A DNA stretch of 15,754 nt from Spirochaetaceae bacterium (GTDB lineage: Bacteria; Spirochaetota; Spirochaetia; Treponematales; Treponemataceae): positions 1 through 15,754 of the forward strand of contig JAITMZ010000022.1 in NCBI GenBank assembly GCA_031290725.1, read 5' to 3'. The translations under genes and the position numbers were made by a program. Positions 1 through 7,410 of the stretch are shown one piece after another. Each line of letters opens with the position of its first letter. Position 1 is the first letter of the stretch. The notes beneath the pieces were generated by a model. It made no database searches, was not told where the DNA came from, and saw nothing but the letters and a program-made list of their open reading frames with translations.

Positions 1-669
1 AAAAGTGCGGGTCCGTTCGGGGAAGAAAAATTTGGGATCATAGTAATCCCGAACGATGGGATAGCGTTCCTGTTTAGTTTCCACCCGCAGCCCCACGTCG
101 ATGGTGTTGTCCGCGAAGGGAATGGACAGCTCCTTCATGAAGCGGCGTAAAAAATCGAAACCGTGTCTGCCGGGGGCCACGATAAGGTTGCCGTAGGACA
201 CCTCGCGCTTTGTGGTCACCGCCACCCGCTCTTTTTCCTGTGCCGTCACCAGGGATTCGTGGAAGGCAATCTCCACCTGTTTTTTCGTCAGGTCCGCGGT
301 GAGTTTTTTTATCAGCCGGATGCCCCCGTCGGTACCCAGATGGGACTGACGGATTCGCAGAAGTCTCACGTCGATCCGTTCGGCCCGTTTGGTGTAGATG
401 TCCAGGTTGGCCTGTTTTAAAATCTGGGGGCAGAGAAATTCTTCGATGCGCGTCAGGTACCGGGCGGCCTGGTTTTCGGTCCAGTATTCCAGGGGAAATC
501 CCACCGGAAAGGTGAAGTTCATCTTGCAGTCGTTACGAAGCCCCCCAGCGGATATGTCCGCACTTTCCAGTATCAACAGCCTGGCATCGGCCTTTTTTTC
601 CAGGATGGCAAAGGCTGCGCCCAATCCTGCGGGGCCTGACCCAACGATCACACAGTCAAAGTGTTCCAT
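1..669 (-). CDS. FAD/NAD(P)-dependent oxidoreductase, COG2509-like, N-terminal part (C-terminus beyond window)
   Basis: The reading frame stays open to the left edge, giving the first 223 residues of a flavoprotein. The start of the protein shows a Rossmann dinucleotide-binding motif, GSGPAG at residues 10-15, with the acidic end of beta-2 at E35 (LILES). A second nucleotide-associated segment, APGRHG, lies near 165-170. Near the cut end the run YDPKF followed by TRTF resembles the uncharacterised FAD-dependent dehydrogenase family COG2509; this assignment is from memory of the family and the substrate is unknown. The start at 669 is chosen because a TATACT hexamer sits exactly six bases upstream and there is no Shine-Dalgarno site. 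The gene lies 14 bases after the TPR-protein stop, so it may also be read through from that operon. Flavoprotein call is secure, subfamily moderately so. Confidence 0.85.
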   Translation of the reverse strand, partial: MEHFDCVIVGSGPAGLGAAFAILEKKADARLLILESADISAGGLRNDCKMNFTFPVGFPLEYWTENQAARYLTRIEEFLCPQILKQANLDIYTKRAERIDVRLLRIRQSHLGTDGGIRLIKKLTADLTKKQVEIAFHESLVTAQEKERVAVTTKREVSYGNLIVAPGRHGFDFLRRFMKELSIPFADNTIDVGLRVETKQERYPIVRDYYDPKFFFPERTRTF

Positions 670-675
670 GGAATC

Positions 676-704
676 AGTATACCCTACCATACGGATTTAA
701 GCAA
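676..704 (-). promoter_or_regulatory. sigma70-like promoter of the flavoprotein gene, leaderless type
   Basis: Read on the minus strand: -35 TTGCTT (699-704), 17-base spacer, -10 TATACT (676-681), then six bases GATTCC and the ATG at 669. The predicted +1 is the first base of the start codon. The promoter lies in the last codons of the upstream TPR gene. The -35 is weak; the -10 and spacing are good. Confidence 0.55.
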
Positions 705-2804
705 GTCCAGGATGGCTGGAAGGCGTTGCACAGGGTTTTCCGGGGAACGCACGTCGGTGACCGTGATGGGCACCATGGGTTCCACCGAAGCCTCAAAAAT
801 TGGCGCCGAGGGCAGCGCGGCGGATTCGCCCGCAGTAGGGGCGCTACCGGGAGCGGCGGCTGTGGGCGTGTTATTGCCGTCGGGCGCAACGGGAGCCCTA
901 GCGAGGGGCGCGGCGACATCCTGCATACCAAGCCGGTCGTAGAATCCGGCGGGCTTAAAGAAGCCGGCAGCTATTCCGTCCCCCACCGTACTCACCGTGA
1001 TGCTTCCCAGCCGGTCGGCGTCGTTGTATTTCATCCCCGGCGCGGCATCCCTCGGCACCAGGGCGCCGGATTTGATCACCGTGAATTCCGTGCCGACAGT
1101 GATACCCTCGGTTCGGCCCAAATCCACCAGCACCTCGGTGCTGTTCCGGGCGATCACCCGCCCGTAAACCGGCAGGATACTGCGGATGGCATTGGCCGAA
1201 TAGAGCAGCGCCGACGACAGGCGGTTGCTGCCGGTGCGGTATACCGCAATTTTTTTGATTTCCGCGCCGGTTTTTCCCGAATACACCGTGCCCGTGAGGG
1301 TGAGTTCCCGGTCATTTTCCTCGTAGGACAGGACGGAGAAGTAGTGCAGATTGGCGGTGCGGGCTTCCCGGAAAGCGCTGGAGTACAGCGTTACCGGCTG
1401 GCCCATGGTGACTGCGCTGATGTTCAGGGTGCCGGACAAAAGGCTCGCCAAGGCGTCCGCCACGATACGGTCGGCGTCTTCATGGCGGAGCTGGACCTTT
1501 TCCGCGCGATAATACACGCCGATTTTCCAACGTTTTTTGTCCAGCCTCTCCTGATCAACCCCCCACTTCCGGTCCAGAGAATCGGCAAGCATCGACTCCA
1601 GCCCCTCCAGGCGATCTTTCTCTGCGGTGGTGGGCGTGCCCTGGGCCGCGACGATTTTCAGTTCCCCCAGATAGCGCTCCATGAAACCCGATGCCCTGAA
1701 GGTCTCGGCATAGCCCCGATGTGCATCCATGTCCGCCGGGTTCAGACGAAGGGCAGTTTCGTATTCCGATTGGGCCTGGTACTGCAAAAAAGACGCCCCA
1801 TAGCTTTGTGCCTGGCGGACGTGAAATGCCGCCAGTTCTCTGCGCCGGGGGTCGTCGGCCGGCAGCAGTTTGAGGGCCGCCTTCTCACATTCCGAGCGGA
1901 TTAACTCGTCCTCAGGAAAAATCGACTGCGCCTGATACAGGGTGGCCAAGGATTCCGCCCCCTGTCCCAGCTTTGCCTGGCTCAGGGCTTTGATCTGCCA
2001 CACCGATACGCTGTGGTGTCCCTGGGCAATTTGTCGGTCGCAGATATCCACCACATCCCGGTACTGTTCCCTGCGATACAGCGCCAGCAGGAGCAATTCG
2101 TATGCCCGGTGAAAATTTTCGTTCAGCGTGATAGCGAACCGGGCGTGGGTTTCCGCATCCGCCAGATCACCGCGCTCCAGGGACAGGTAGCTCGCCAGGT
2201 AATGCACCTGGGGCTCCCCGGAATGGTAACGCATGGCCTGGGTTATGTAGTTTTCCGCCACATCCAGTTTTCCCAGGTTTGCGGACACCAGGGCCAGGGC
2301 CAGAAGGATCCGCCGGTTGTCGCTTTGGCGTTTCAGGGCTTCCAGGTATGTCTGTTCCGCCCCGGATATGCGGCCGTGGAGCAAATCCAGTTCCGCCAGA
2401 CCGAATCGCGCGTCGATGCTGTTGGGATAGGTCTTGAGCACCGCCCTGAACAGCGTCTCCGCTTGGAAGATTTTTTGCTGCCCAATATAGTTGAACCCCC
2501 GCATGGTCATGATGTCGCCGTTGGCACGGGAGTATTTTTCGGCGTTTTCCAGGTAATTCAGGGACAGTTCATAGTCCTCCAGGGCATAGGCACATTCACC
2601 CAGGGCAAACCAGGCGTCCCCGAAGGACGGATTGACAAGCAGCGCCTCCTGGAATTGTTCAGTGGCACCGAAATAGTCCTGCATGGTCTGAAGCTGCCTG
2701 CCCCGCTCATAATACCCCATCACCCGCCCGGCGCTTTGTGCGGACAGGGACGGAACCCACGGCAGCGTGAGTATCAACAGCAGCAGCAACGTCCGGTATT
2801 TCAT
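684..2804 (-). CDS. periplasmic TPR-repeat protein with C-terminal FlgT-C-like domain
   Basis: A 706-residue protein with a Sec signal peptide (MKYRT, hydrophobic run, SLSAQS, cleavage near 22-24). Residues about 30-380 form a series of tetratricopeptide repeats, visible as regularly spaced A/G/Y positions in helical pairs such as WFALGECAYALEDYE and ARFGLAELDLLHGR. Residues about 425-545 look like a mixed alpha/beta domain. Residues about 547-625 (GRVIARNSTEVLVDLG, then EGITVGTEFTV) resemble the C-terminal domain of FlgT-type periplasmic proteins. An Ala/Pro-rich linker (632-670) and a short tail follow. The start is preceded by a G-rich site (GGGGGTGGG). It lies 19 bases after the CBS-protein gene, matching my recollection of T. 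pallidum TP0648 beside tlyC. Role unknown; a scaffold in the periplasm or envelope is inferred. Confidence 0.85.
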   Translation of the reverse strand: MKYRTLLLLLILTLPWVPSLSAQSAGRVMGYYERGRQLQTMQDYFGATEQFQEALLVNPSFGDAWFALGECAYALEDYELSLNYLENAEKYSRANGDIMTMRGFNYIGQQKIFQAETLFRAVLKTYPNSIDARFGLAELDLLHGRISGAEQTYLEALKRQSDNRRILLALALVSANLGKLDVAENYITQAMRYHSGEPQVHYLASYLSLERGDLADAETHARFAITLNENFHRAYELLLLALYRREQYRDVVDICDRQIAQGHHSVSVWQIKALSQAKLGQGAESLATLYQAQSIFPEDELIRSECEKAALKLLPADDPRRRELAAFHVRQAQSYGASFLQYQAQSEYETALRLNPADMDAHRGYAETFRASGFMERYLGELKIVAAQGTPTTAEKDRLEGLESMLADSLDRKWGVDQERLDKKRWKIGVYYRAEKVQLRHEDADRIVADALASLLSGTLNISAVTMGQPVTLYSSAFREARTANLHYFSVLSYEENDRELTLTGTVYSGKTGAEIKKIAVYRTGSNRLSSALLYSANAIRSILPVYGRVIARNSTEVLVDLGRTEGITVGTEFTVIKSGALVPRDAAPGMKYNDADRLGSITVSTVGDGIAAGFFKPAGFYDRLGMQDVAAPLARAPVAPDGNNTPTAAAPGSAPTAGESAALPSAPIFEASVEPMVPITVTDVRSPENPVQRLPAILDLLKSVW

Positions 2805-2823
2805 CCCACCCCCGTTTCCGCCG

Positions 2824-3621
2824 CTACTCGGGGTTTTCCTGGCGGCGGATCACCTTGATCACGTTCACCTTGTGACCTTCCATGTCCTGTACGATGAAGT
2901 CAAAGTCATTCCAGGAAACTTTTTCATATTTCGCCGGAATTTTTCCGAAGAGGTCAAACACAAAGCCCCCCAGGGTGTCGAATTGCTCCTCCGGGAAGGG
3001 GGCGCCCACGGTTTCCTTCAGGTCTTCCAGGTTCACCCGGGAGTCGCAGAGCCACACCGTGTCCCCCACCTGTACGATGTCCTCCCGCTCGTTGTCGAAT
3101 TCGTCCTGAATGTCCCCCACGATTTCCTCGATGATGTCCTCCATACAGACGATCCCCGAAACCCCGCCGTATTCATCTATGGCGATGGCGATGTGCACGT
3201 GGCGCCGCTTGAATTCCCGCAAAAGCCCGTCGATGCGTTTGGATTCGGGCACAAAAAAGGCTTTTCGGGCAATTTTTTCCAGGTCCACCTCTTCGTGGCG
3301 GGCAAAAGCCGATATCAAGTCTTTCACGTAGAGCACGCCGGTCACGTTGTCCATGGACTCGCTGTACACCGGGAAGCGGGAATGTCCGCTGGCGGAGATT
3401 TTTTCTATCAATTCATCGGTGGGAGTGTCCACCGGGATAAAATCTACGTCTATCCGGGGAATCATCACCTCCTTCACCGACGTTCGGGACAAATCCTCGA
3501 TGCCGCGGATCATATCGCGTTTTTCTTCCAGCGCCTCCAATGCGTCCCGCGAGGATAAGGCACCCGGGGCATCGTCCCCCCCGGTTTCGCGTTTTTTAAT
3601 AAACCCTTGCAAAAAACTCAT
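2824..3621 (-). CDS. tlyC: CorC/TlyC-family CBS-pair protein without membrane domain
   Basis: A 265-residue soluble member of the CorC/HlyC/TlyC family, the group called YbeX/CorC beside ybeY in enterobacteria and TlyC 'hemolysin' in spirochaetes. The family is linked to magnesium or cobalt homeostasis and to ribosome maturation; the haemolysin label is historical. Residues 51-56 hold the signature EVMIPR, followed by two CBS domains (about 55-110 and 118-172) that include SRFPVY, GVLYVKDL, IAIDEYGG and GIVCMEDI. Residues about 185-262 are the CorC_HlyC transporter-associated domain, with FDTLGGF at 214-220. There is no DUF21/CNNM membrane domain, normal for this subgroup. The gene follows ybeY by 46 bases, and a hairpin repeat lies between them. 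The start is preceded by AAAGGGTGG. Confidence 0.92.
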   Translation of the reverse strand: MSFLQGFIKKRETGGDDAPGALSSRDALEALEEKRDMIRGIEDLSRTSVKEVMIPRIDVDFIPVDTPTDELIEKISASGHSRFPVYSESMDNVTGVLYVKDLISAFARHEEVDLEKIARKAFFVPESKRIDGLLREFKRRHVHIAIAIDEYGGVSGIVCMEDIIEEIVGDIQDEFDNEREDIVQVGDTVWLCDSRVNLEDLKETVGAPFPEEQFDTLGGFVFDLFGKIPAKYEKVSWNDFDFIVQDMEGHKVNVIKVIRRQENPE

Positions 3622-3640
3622 ACACCACCCTTTAGGGACA

Positions 3641-3667
3641 CGCCGATTAGCCTCAATTTAATCAGCG
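3641..3667 (-). repeat. short palindromic repeat, copy 1, between ybeY and tlyC
   Basis: Two nine-base arms, 3641-3649 and 3659-3667, pair with one exception; on the minus-strand transcript the exception is a G-U wobble, so a nine-pair hairpin with a nine-base loop can form directly after the ybeY stop codon. The same core, differing at about three positions over 28 nt, occurs at 15142-15174, again at a stop codon. No T-run follows, so it is not a standard intrinsic terminator. Confidence 0.6.
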
Positions 3668-4153
3668 CTACCCCGGAGATATTATATGATAGTCCGAAAA
3701 TAATTGCAATAGCGTTTCCTGGATTTTCAGCATGGACGCCTCTTCCGCGCCCTCTCCCAGCACCGCGCCCCCGTGGTCGTGGCCCGCCAGATGCAGCACC
3801 CCATGCACCAGAAGCCGCTTGAGCTCCTCGTCCCGGCTCACCGCGAACTCCGCCGCATGGGATGCCAGGGTATCCAGGCTGATGACGATGTCCCCGGCAT
3901 TATACCAGCAGACACCGTCATCTCCGGTGTAGGTCTCACCCAGGGCGAAGGAGAGCACATCCGTGGGGCCTTCCACGCCGCGGTATCGCGAATTGAGGCC
4001 CGCGATGAAAGGGTCGTCACAAAAAAGCACCGACACTTCCCACCCGGTTATCCCCTGGTGGTACAGCACCCCGGCAATAAATTTCCTGACAGCGGCACCG
4101 GACAGACCCGGGGTACTCGGTAACAAATGGGTTACGGCTATTCGATTTTTCAT
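3668..4153 (-). CDS. ybeY: endoribonuclease YbeY / rRNA maturation factor
   Basis: A 161-residue protein of the UPF0054/YbeY family, a zinc metalloprotein needed for 16S rRNA 3'-end maturation and ribosome quality control. The metal-binding motif is complete: HGVLHLAGHDH at residues 117-127, with the three histidines H117, H121 and H127. The upstream family motif TDVLSF is at 64-69, followed by GDIVIS at 87-92. Length is typical of the family. The pairing with a CorC/TlyC gene downstream is the widespread bacterial arrangement. The start has no Shine-Dalgarno site and sits only about 11 bases from a possible -10, so the leader may be very short. C125 of the usual GYDH/GHDH form is histidine here, which is common. 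Confidence 0.97.
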   Translation of the reverse strand: MKNRIAVTHLLPSTPGLSGAAVRKFIAGVLYHQGITGWEVSVLFCDDPFIAGLNSRYRGVEGPTDVLSFALGETYTGDDGVCWYNAGDIVISLDTLASHAAEFAVSRDEELKRLLVHGVLHLAGHDHGGAVLGEGAEEASMLKIQETLLQLFSDYHIISPG

Positions 4154-4164
4154 CGAATAAGGGT

Positions 4165-4194
4165 ACCATAAAAACGTACAAAAAAAGCGTACAA
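4165..4194 (-). promoter_or_regulatory. possible promoter of ybeY
   Basis: Minus strand: TTGTAC (4189-4194), 18-base T-rich spacer, TATGGT (4165-4170). The predicted start of transcription is about five bases before the ATG at 4153. The match is moderate. The rest of 4154-4254 holds only a weak C/G-rich hairpin (about 4212-4229) after the barrel gene, with no T-run directly following. Confidence 0.4.
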
Positions 4195-4254
4195 CAGTCT
4201 CATTGCCCCTTCCCCACGATTGACGGGGGTGTTCATCGGCGTGCGTGCATCCGC

Positions 4255-5538
4255 TTACTGCGCCGCTTGCTGGTCGAATGCCGCATCCATGCCGGCCTGG
4301 GCTTCTTCAGCCGCGGATTCGGCGCTTTCCAGGGCGCTGGGGGCCGGACCGGAGGCCGAAGATCCGCCCCGTTTGTTCGCGATGACCCCCACCAGGGAGT
4401 TTTTGGTCCAGGCAAATTGCTTGGTTTTTGCCTTGGGGCGCCAGGACAGGCCCAAGTCCAGCACATAGGTGGACATGCTCCCCGGTTCTAGCCCCAATTC
4501 CTTGCCGTACATGGCAAAGTCGAAGTTCCAGGAACCCAGCCTGAGGCCCAGACCCACCGCAGGGAGCATTTCGTTCATCCCCACCCGCAGGGCGATGCGT
4601 TTCAGGAATTGCGCCTCCGCACCCAGGGACAGGCCCAGAGCCGGGTTGCGCTTGGTGTAATCATCGGAGGTGAACAGCAGGCCGATGTCGTGGTAGTCCA
4701 TCATCACGTGGACATCCGCGATGTGCCGCACCCAGGGCAGGTGATAGGCGGTGCCGATGTTTGCGGAGAAGGGCACCGTCCAGTTGGAAGGGGCCTTTTT
4801 GTCCGCCATGTCCGCCACGGTGACGCCCCGGGTGAATACGTCGTCAAACACCAGGGCCGCCGACAGGTCTTCCCGCCAGATGTACATAAACCCCAGGTCA
4901 AGCCCGCCGCCCATAATCATCGGGATGGTGGAATCGTCCGCCACCTTCATGAAGTCGCTCATGGCGTCCAGGGCGTTGGCGTCGATGGACGTCATGCTGC
5001 GGCCGAAACCCTTCACCCCAAAGCCCGCATTCACCCGATGGAACCGGGTGTCCAAAATTTTGAAGGCCATGCCGTACTTGGCCACCACGTCCACATTCAA
5101 GCGGGCTTCCACATCGGTGTCAGCGAGCTTCGCGTCGAAAGAGACCCGGTTAAACAGCCCGTAGCCCAAGCCGTTCCCGGCGTAGCCAAAGGCAATGGGA
5201 AACCGCAGGTCAAGCCCGAAGGGGATTTTGCCGCCGGACTCCTTTGAAAAATCTCCCAGCTTGCCCGTCACATCCCCGCCGCCGCTGACAATGTCCAGAA
5301 TTTTGAAGGTGTCCCCGATCAGGGCCGGAGAAAATTGCAGGATACTCCACTCCCGGGCGGTCATGAGGGCCGCGGGGTTCACAAAGAGGGCGTAGATGTC
5401 GTCGGTCCAGGCCACGTGGTGCCCCCCTCGTCCCGCGCTGGCGGTGGAGGGCAGGGTGAAGGACGCCATGTCCTCCGCAGCCAGGGGCGCCAGGGCCAAA
5501 GTTACCAGTAGTATGGTAGAAAGAATACGTTTTTTCAT
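4255..5538 (-). CDS. FadL/PorV-like outer-membrane beta-barrel protein
   Basis: A 427-residue exported protein. Residues 1-21 form a Sec signal peptide ending LAPLAA. After this come an N-terminal stretch with GGHHVAW and the NPAAL motif at 54-58, then alternating hydrophobic and polar strands rich in glycine and aromatic residues, as in the FadL/PorV-like barrels that Treponema has in several copies (UPF0164 family, from memory). Examples of strand-like segments are FGYAGNGLGYGLFNRVSF and GGGLDLGFMYIW. The last ~45 residues are an Ala/Ser/Glu-rich tail not expected to be part of the barrel. Its ATG overlaps the TGA of the upstream lipoprotein gene (ATGA), and GGGAGAA lies just before the start, so the two are translationally coupled. 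Barrel topology is inferred; the transported substrate is unknown. Confidence 0.8.
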   Translation of the reverse strand: MKKRILSTILLVTLALAPLAAEDMASFTLPSTASAGRGGHHVAWTDDIYALFVNPAALMTAREWSILQFSPALIGDTFKILDIVSGGGDVTGKLGDFSKESGGKIPFGLDLRFPIAFGYAGNGLGYGLFNRVSFDAKLADTDVEARLNVDVVAKYGMAFKILDTRFHRVNAGFGVKGFGRSMTSIDANALDAMSDFMKVADDSTIPMIMGGGLDLGFMYIWREDLSAALVFDDVFTRGVTVADMADKKAPSNWTVPFSANIGTAYHLPWVRHIADVHVMMDYHDIGLLFTSDDYTKRNPALGLSLGAEAQFLKRIALRVGMNEMLPAVGLGLRLGSWNFDFAMYGKELGLEPGSMSTYVLDLGLSWRPKAKTKQFAWTKNSLVGVIANKRGGSSASGPAPSALESAESAAEEAQAGMDAAFDQQAAQ

Positions 5539-6227
5539 ATTATTTCTCCCAAAATTTCATTGATCGGGCCGCCAAAGGTATCCGACCCGCGCAGTCCCTG
5601 CGCCGCAGCCCAAATAAAGTTTCTTATACCCATACCTGCGGTGGGTGCGCCGCTCCAGCCATCAGAATAGTCTTCCATCGTGTCATCGCCCATGTCGGCG
5701 ATAACCAGGGTGGCGAAGAGGAGCACCAGATCGCTTTCGTTCACCGAGGCCAGAAAATCACTGCTGAAGGCATTGTTGGACAAAGCGGAATCCAGGACGA
5801 TTTTCAGTTCGCCGCTGATTTCGTCCACGTGATTACCCTTCGCGGAGGCCTTTATGGTGTCCAGAAGGTCTTCCACTGTAGTTTTTGTCGTGTCCTTCGC
5901 GATAAGCCCCACGTTTTCCAGTATCAACTTTGAGATTCCGGAGCCTTGGTTGGCCGCCCGTACCGCCGTGACCTGCAACGCCGGGCTCCAGCCCCCCCCT
6001 CCCATGCCTGCAATTTTTGCCAGGATCGTCCGGGACAACTCCGGGTCGCCCCTTGCGGCCCTCACCAGCGCCGCCGCATTGGAGGACGTCACCTTTACCT
6101 TGCTGGGGTCCCGTTTGGCCCCTTCGCCCCAGGAACTGGTAAAAAACTCGGTACAGGACGACAACATCACCACCCCTATCCCCAAAACAAAGAGGATTTG
6201 CATTATTTTTCCACGCTTCTTTAACAT
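5535..6227 (-). CDS. lipoprotein of unknown function, coupled to the FadL-like barrel
   Basis: A 230-residue protein starting MLKKRGK, with a hydrophobic segment and the lipobox LSSC, so the acylated cysteine is C25. An in-frame ATG at 6239 is longer by four codons, but the GGGAG that would serve as ribosome-binding site for the 6227 ATG (five-base spacing) lies inside that extension, so 6227 is preferred. The mature part is Ala/Ser/Leu-rich and probably helical, with a glycine run (GMGGGGW) encoded by a tract of eight G. I recognise no domain. The gene starts a two-gene operon with the outer-membrane barrel that follows, overlapping it by four bases, which suggests a joint role at the outer membrane. 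Confidence 0.82.
   Translation of the reverse strand: MLKKRGKIMQILFVLGIGVVMLSSCTEFFTSSWGEGAKRDPSKVKVTSSNAAALVRAARGDPELSRTILAKIAGMGGGGWSPALQVTAVRAANQGSGISKLILENVGLIAKDTTKTTVEDLLDTIKASAKGNHVDEISGELKIVLDSALSNNAFSSDFLASVNESDLVLLFATLVIADMGDDTMEDYSDGWSGAPTAGMGIRNFIWAAAQGLRGSDTFGGPINEILGEII
5992..5999 (-). repeat. poly-G tract (8 G on the coding strand) inside the lipoprotein gene
   Basis: Eight consecutive C on the plus strand, G8 in the coding direction, encode part of the GGGG run of the lipoprotein. G tracts of this size are prone to slippage, and poly-G tracts are known to vary in length in Treponema pallidum. Confidence 0.6.
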
Positions 6228-6232
6228 AAAAA

Positions 6233-6237
6233 CTCCC
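6233..6237 (-). promoter_or_regulatory. ribosome-binding site deciding the lipoprotein start at 6227
   Basis: GGGAG, followed by TTTTT and the ATG at 6227. It overlaps an alternative in-frame ATG at 6239, which has no such site of its own. Confidence 0.7.
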
Positions 6238-6249
6238 ATTCCGTATATT

Positions 6250-6267
6250 TTTGGTTACAAAACCAAA
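6250..6267 (-). promoter_or_regulatory. hairpin or operator at the transcription start of the lipoprotein-barrel operon
   Basis: Perfect seven-base arms TTTGGTT (6250-6256) and AACCAAA (6261-6267) with a four-base loop. The predicted +1 lies near 6264, so the element is either a hairpin at the very 5' end of the transcript or a dyad operator. Confidence 0.5.
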
Positions 6268-6270
6268 TTC

Positions 6271-6299
6271 AGTGTAGCACAAAATTAGCGGAACGTCAA
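6271..6299 (-). promoter_or_regulatory. strong sigma70-like promoter of the lipoprotein-barrel operon
   Basis: Minus strand: -35 TTGACG (6294-6299), 17-base spacer, -10 TACACT (6271-6276), with an upstream TG making an extended -10. The predicted leader is about 37 bases and carries a proper Shine-Dalgarno site. Confidence 0.8.
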
Positions 6300-6337
6300 G
6301 GAAAACGGCGAAAAAATACAAAATATTTATCCGGTGC

Positions 6338-6366
6338 TGGACTTTTTTTAGAAAAATCAGTATACT
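6338..6366 (+). promoter_or_regulatory. sigma70-like promoter of the TPR-like lipoprotein operon, leaderless type
   Basis: -35 TGGACT (6338-6343), 17-base spacer, -10 TATACT (6361-6366), then GAAACC and the ATG at 6373. The predicted +1 is the A of the start codon. Together with the minus-strand promoter at 6271-6299 it makes a compact divergent promoter region. Confidence 0.65.
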
Positions 6367-6372
6367 GAAACC

Positions 6373-7410
6373 ATGTGTGTGAAAAAAGCAGGCTGGCTGT
6401 TTCTCGTCCCTGTGCTGCTTCTGTGTTCCTGTGGCGAACGAGGCCGCCAGGTTACCGTTAAAAATAACAATGCCTATTTAACCTCGATTTTGCAGAAACG
6501 AGACTTGGACATCGAAAGCCGCTACACCGCCATGAACACCATGGCCGGCAACCTGTTCGCCGCCAGGGATTACACCCGGTTGATACTGTTTTTGACCGAT
6601 CATGTAGAAAAATCCCCGGATGACGAATTTAACGCCTATTGGCTCCTGCTGACCGCTTATGCCTATCTGGAAACCGATTCCAGCCCGGTGGCGGAATACT
6701 ACTTCGACCGAATTATCAAAACCTGCGGGGATCTTCAGGTGAAGGGCGAATCGCTGCACTTTATCTGCCTGCGAAACCTGGTAAAAATCAGTAACAGTCC
6801 GCAGAACCGCATCGCTTATTTCGACGAGCTGATCCGCCGGTTTCCGGACAAAATTCGTGCCGCCGAGCTATACTTTCATCTGGCCAGGGAATACGAAAAG
6901 CTGGGGGAATGGGACATGGCGCTCAAGACCTACGCCCTTTTTGCCAGCCTGCCCGGCGCCGCGGATATACAGATCCCCGGCATTTCCGACCCCTATCGCT
7001 ACGCCCGGAACCTGATCACCTTCAATGAATCCTCCAAAAACCGGACCTTTCACAGTCTGGACGAGCTTGCGGAAGCGGTGAAGATGGCTCTGGCGAACTA
7101 CAACTACGCCGCCCTGGACCGCTATCGTTCCGGCGTGAACTTTTTCGCTATGTCCTGGAAACAGGACGAAAACGACACCAACAGCCAGCGGACATTCTAC
7201 ATCCGTACTTTTATGATGGGCCGAACCATCCATTTTTCTCAGGAGCTGGACGAATCCTCTAATCCCAACGAGGCGTACCTGCGCACCTGGGGCTGGAGCC
7301 AGCAGAACACGGCGTGGTATTTTTACTTCAGGAAGATAAATTTTCCTGTGGACCCGGAAATTCACGGTAAATGGGAATGGGCGGGCATATATTTTGGAGA
7401 AAAATTGTGA
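6373..7410 (+). CDS. TPR-like helical lipoprotein
   Basis: A 345-residue lipoprotein. The leader MCVKKAGWLFLVPVLL ends in the lipobox LCSC, so C20 is the probable acylated cysteine. Residues about 45-200 carry repeated helical pairs of TPR character (for example ELYFHLAREYEKLGEWDMALKTY at about 160). The C-terminal ~120 residues are rich in Trp, Phe and Tyr and look like a separate compact domain; I do not recognise it. No Shine-Dalgarno site precedes the ATG, which lies six bases after a -10 hexamer. A GTG two codons in is the only nearby alternative. The gene is first in an operon with an MltD-type transglycosylase and an OmpA-C protein, so a role in peptidoglycan or outer-membrane organisation is inferred. 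Confidence 0.85.
   Translation: MCVKKAGWLFLVPVLLLCSCGERGRQVTVKNNNAYLTSILQKRDLDIESRYTAMNTMAGNLFAARDYTRLILFLTDHVEKSPDDEFNAYWLLLTAYAYLETDSSPVAEYYFDRIIKTCGDLQVKGESLHFICLRNLVKISNSPQNRIAYFDELIRRFPDKIRAAELYFHLAREYEKLGEWDMALKTYALFASLPGAADIQIPGISDPYRYARNLITFNESSKNRTFHSLDELAEAVKMALANYNYAALDRYRSGVNFFAMSWKQDENDTNSQRTFYIRTFMMGRTIHFSQELDESSNPNEAYLRTWGWSQQNTAWYFYFRKINFPVDPEIHGKWEWAGIYFGEKL

Noticed and set aside
726..1904. A 392-codon plus-strand frame opposite the TPR gene
   Set aside because: Composition is typical of a reverse-complement shadow (rich in Arg, His, Gly) and it lacks a ribosome site and recognisable domains; the minus-strand TPR protein is well supported.
4212..4229. C/G-rich hairpin after the barrel gene as a terminator
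   Set aside because: The stem has a bulge, and the T-rich stretch lies more than 15 bases further on, where it forms the ybeY promoter region.
7371..7406. ATG at 7371 as start of the transglycosylase
   Set aside because: It lies within the lipoprotein gene without a ribosome site; GTG codons at 7407 and 7455 both have GGAG sites and give better signal peptides.
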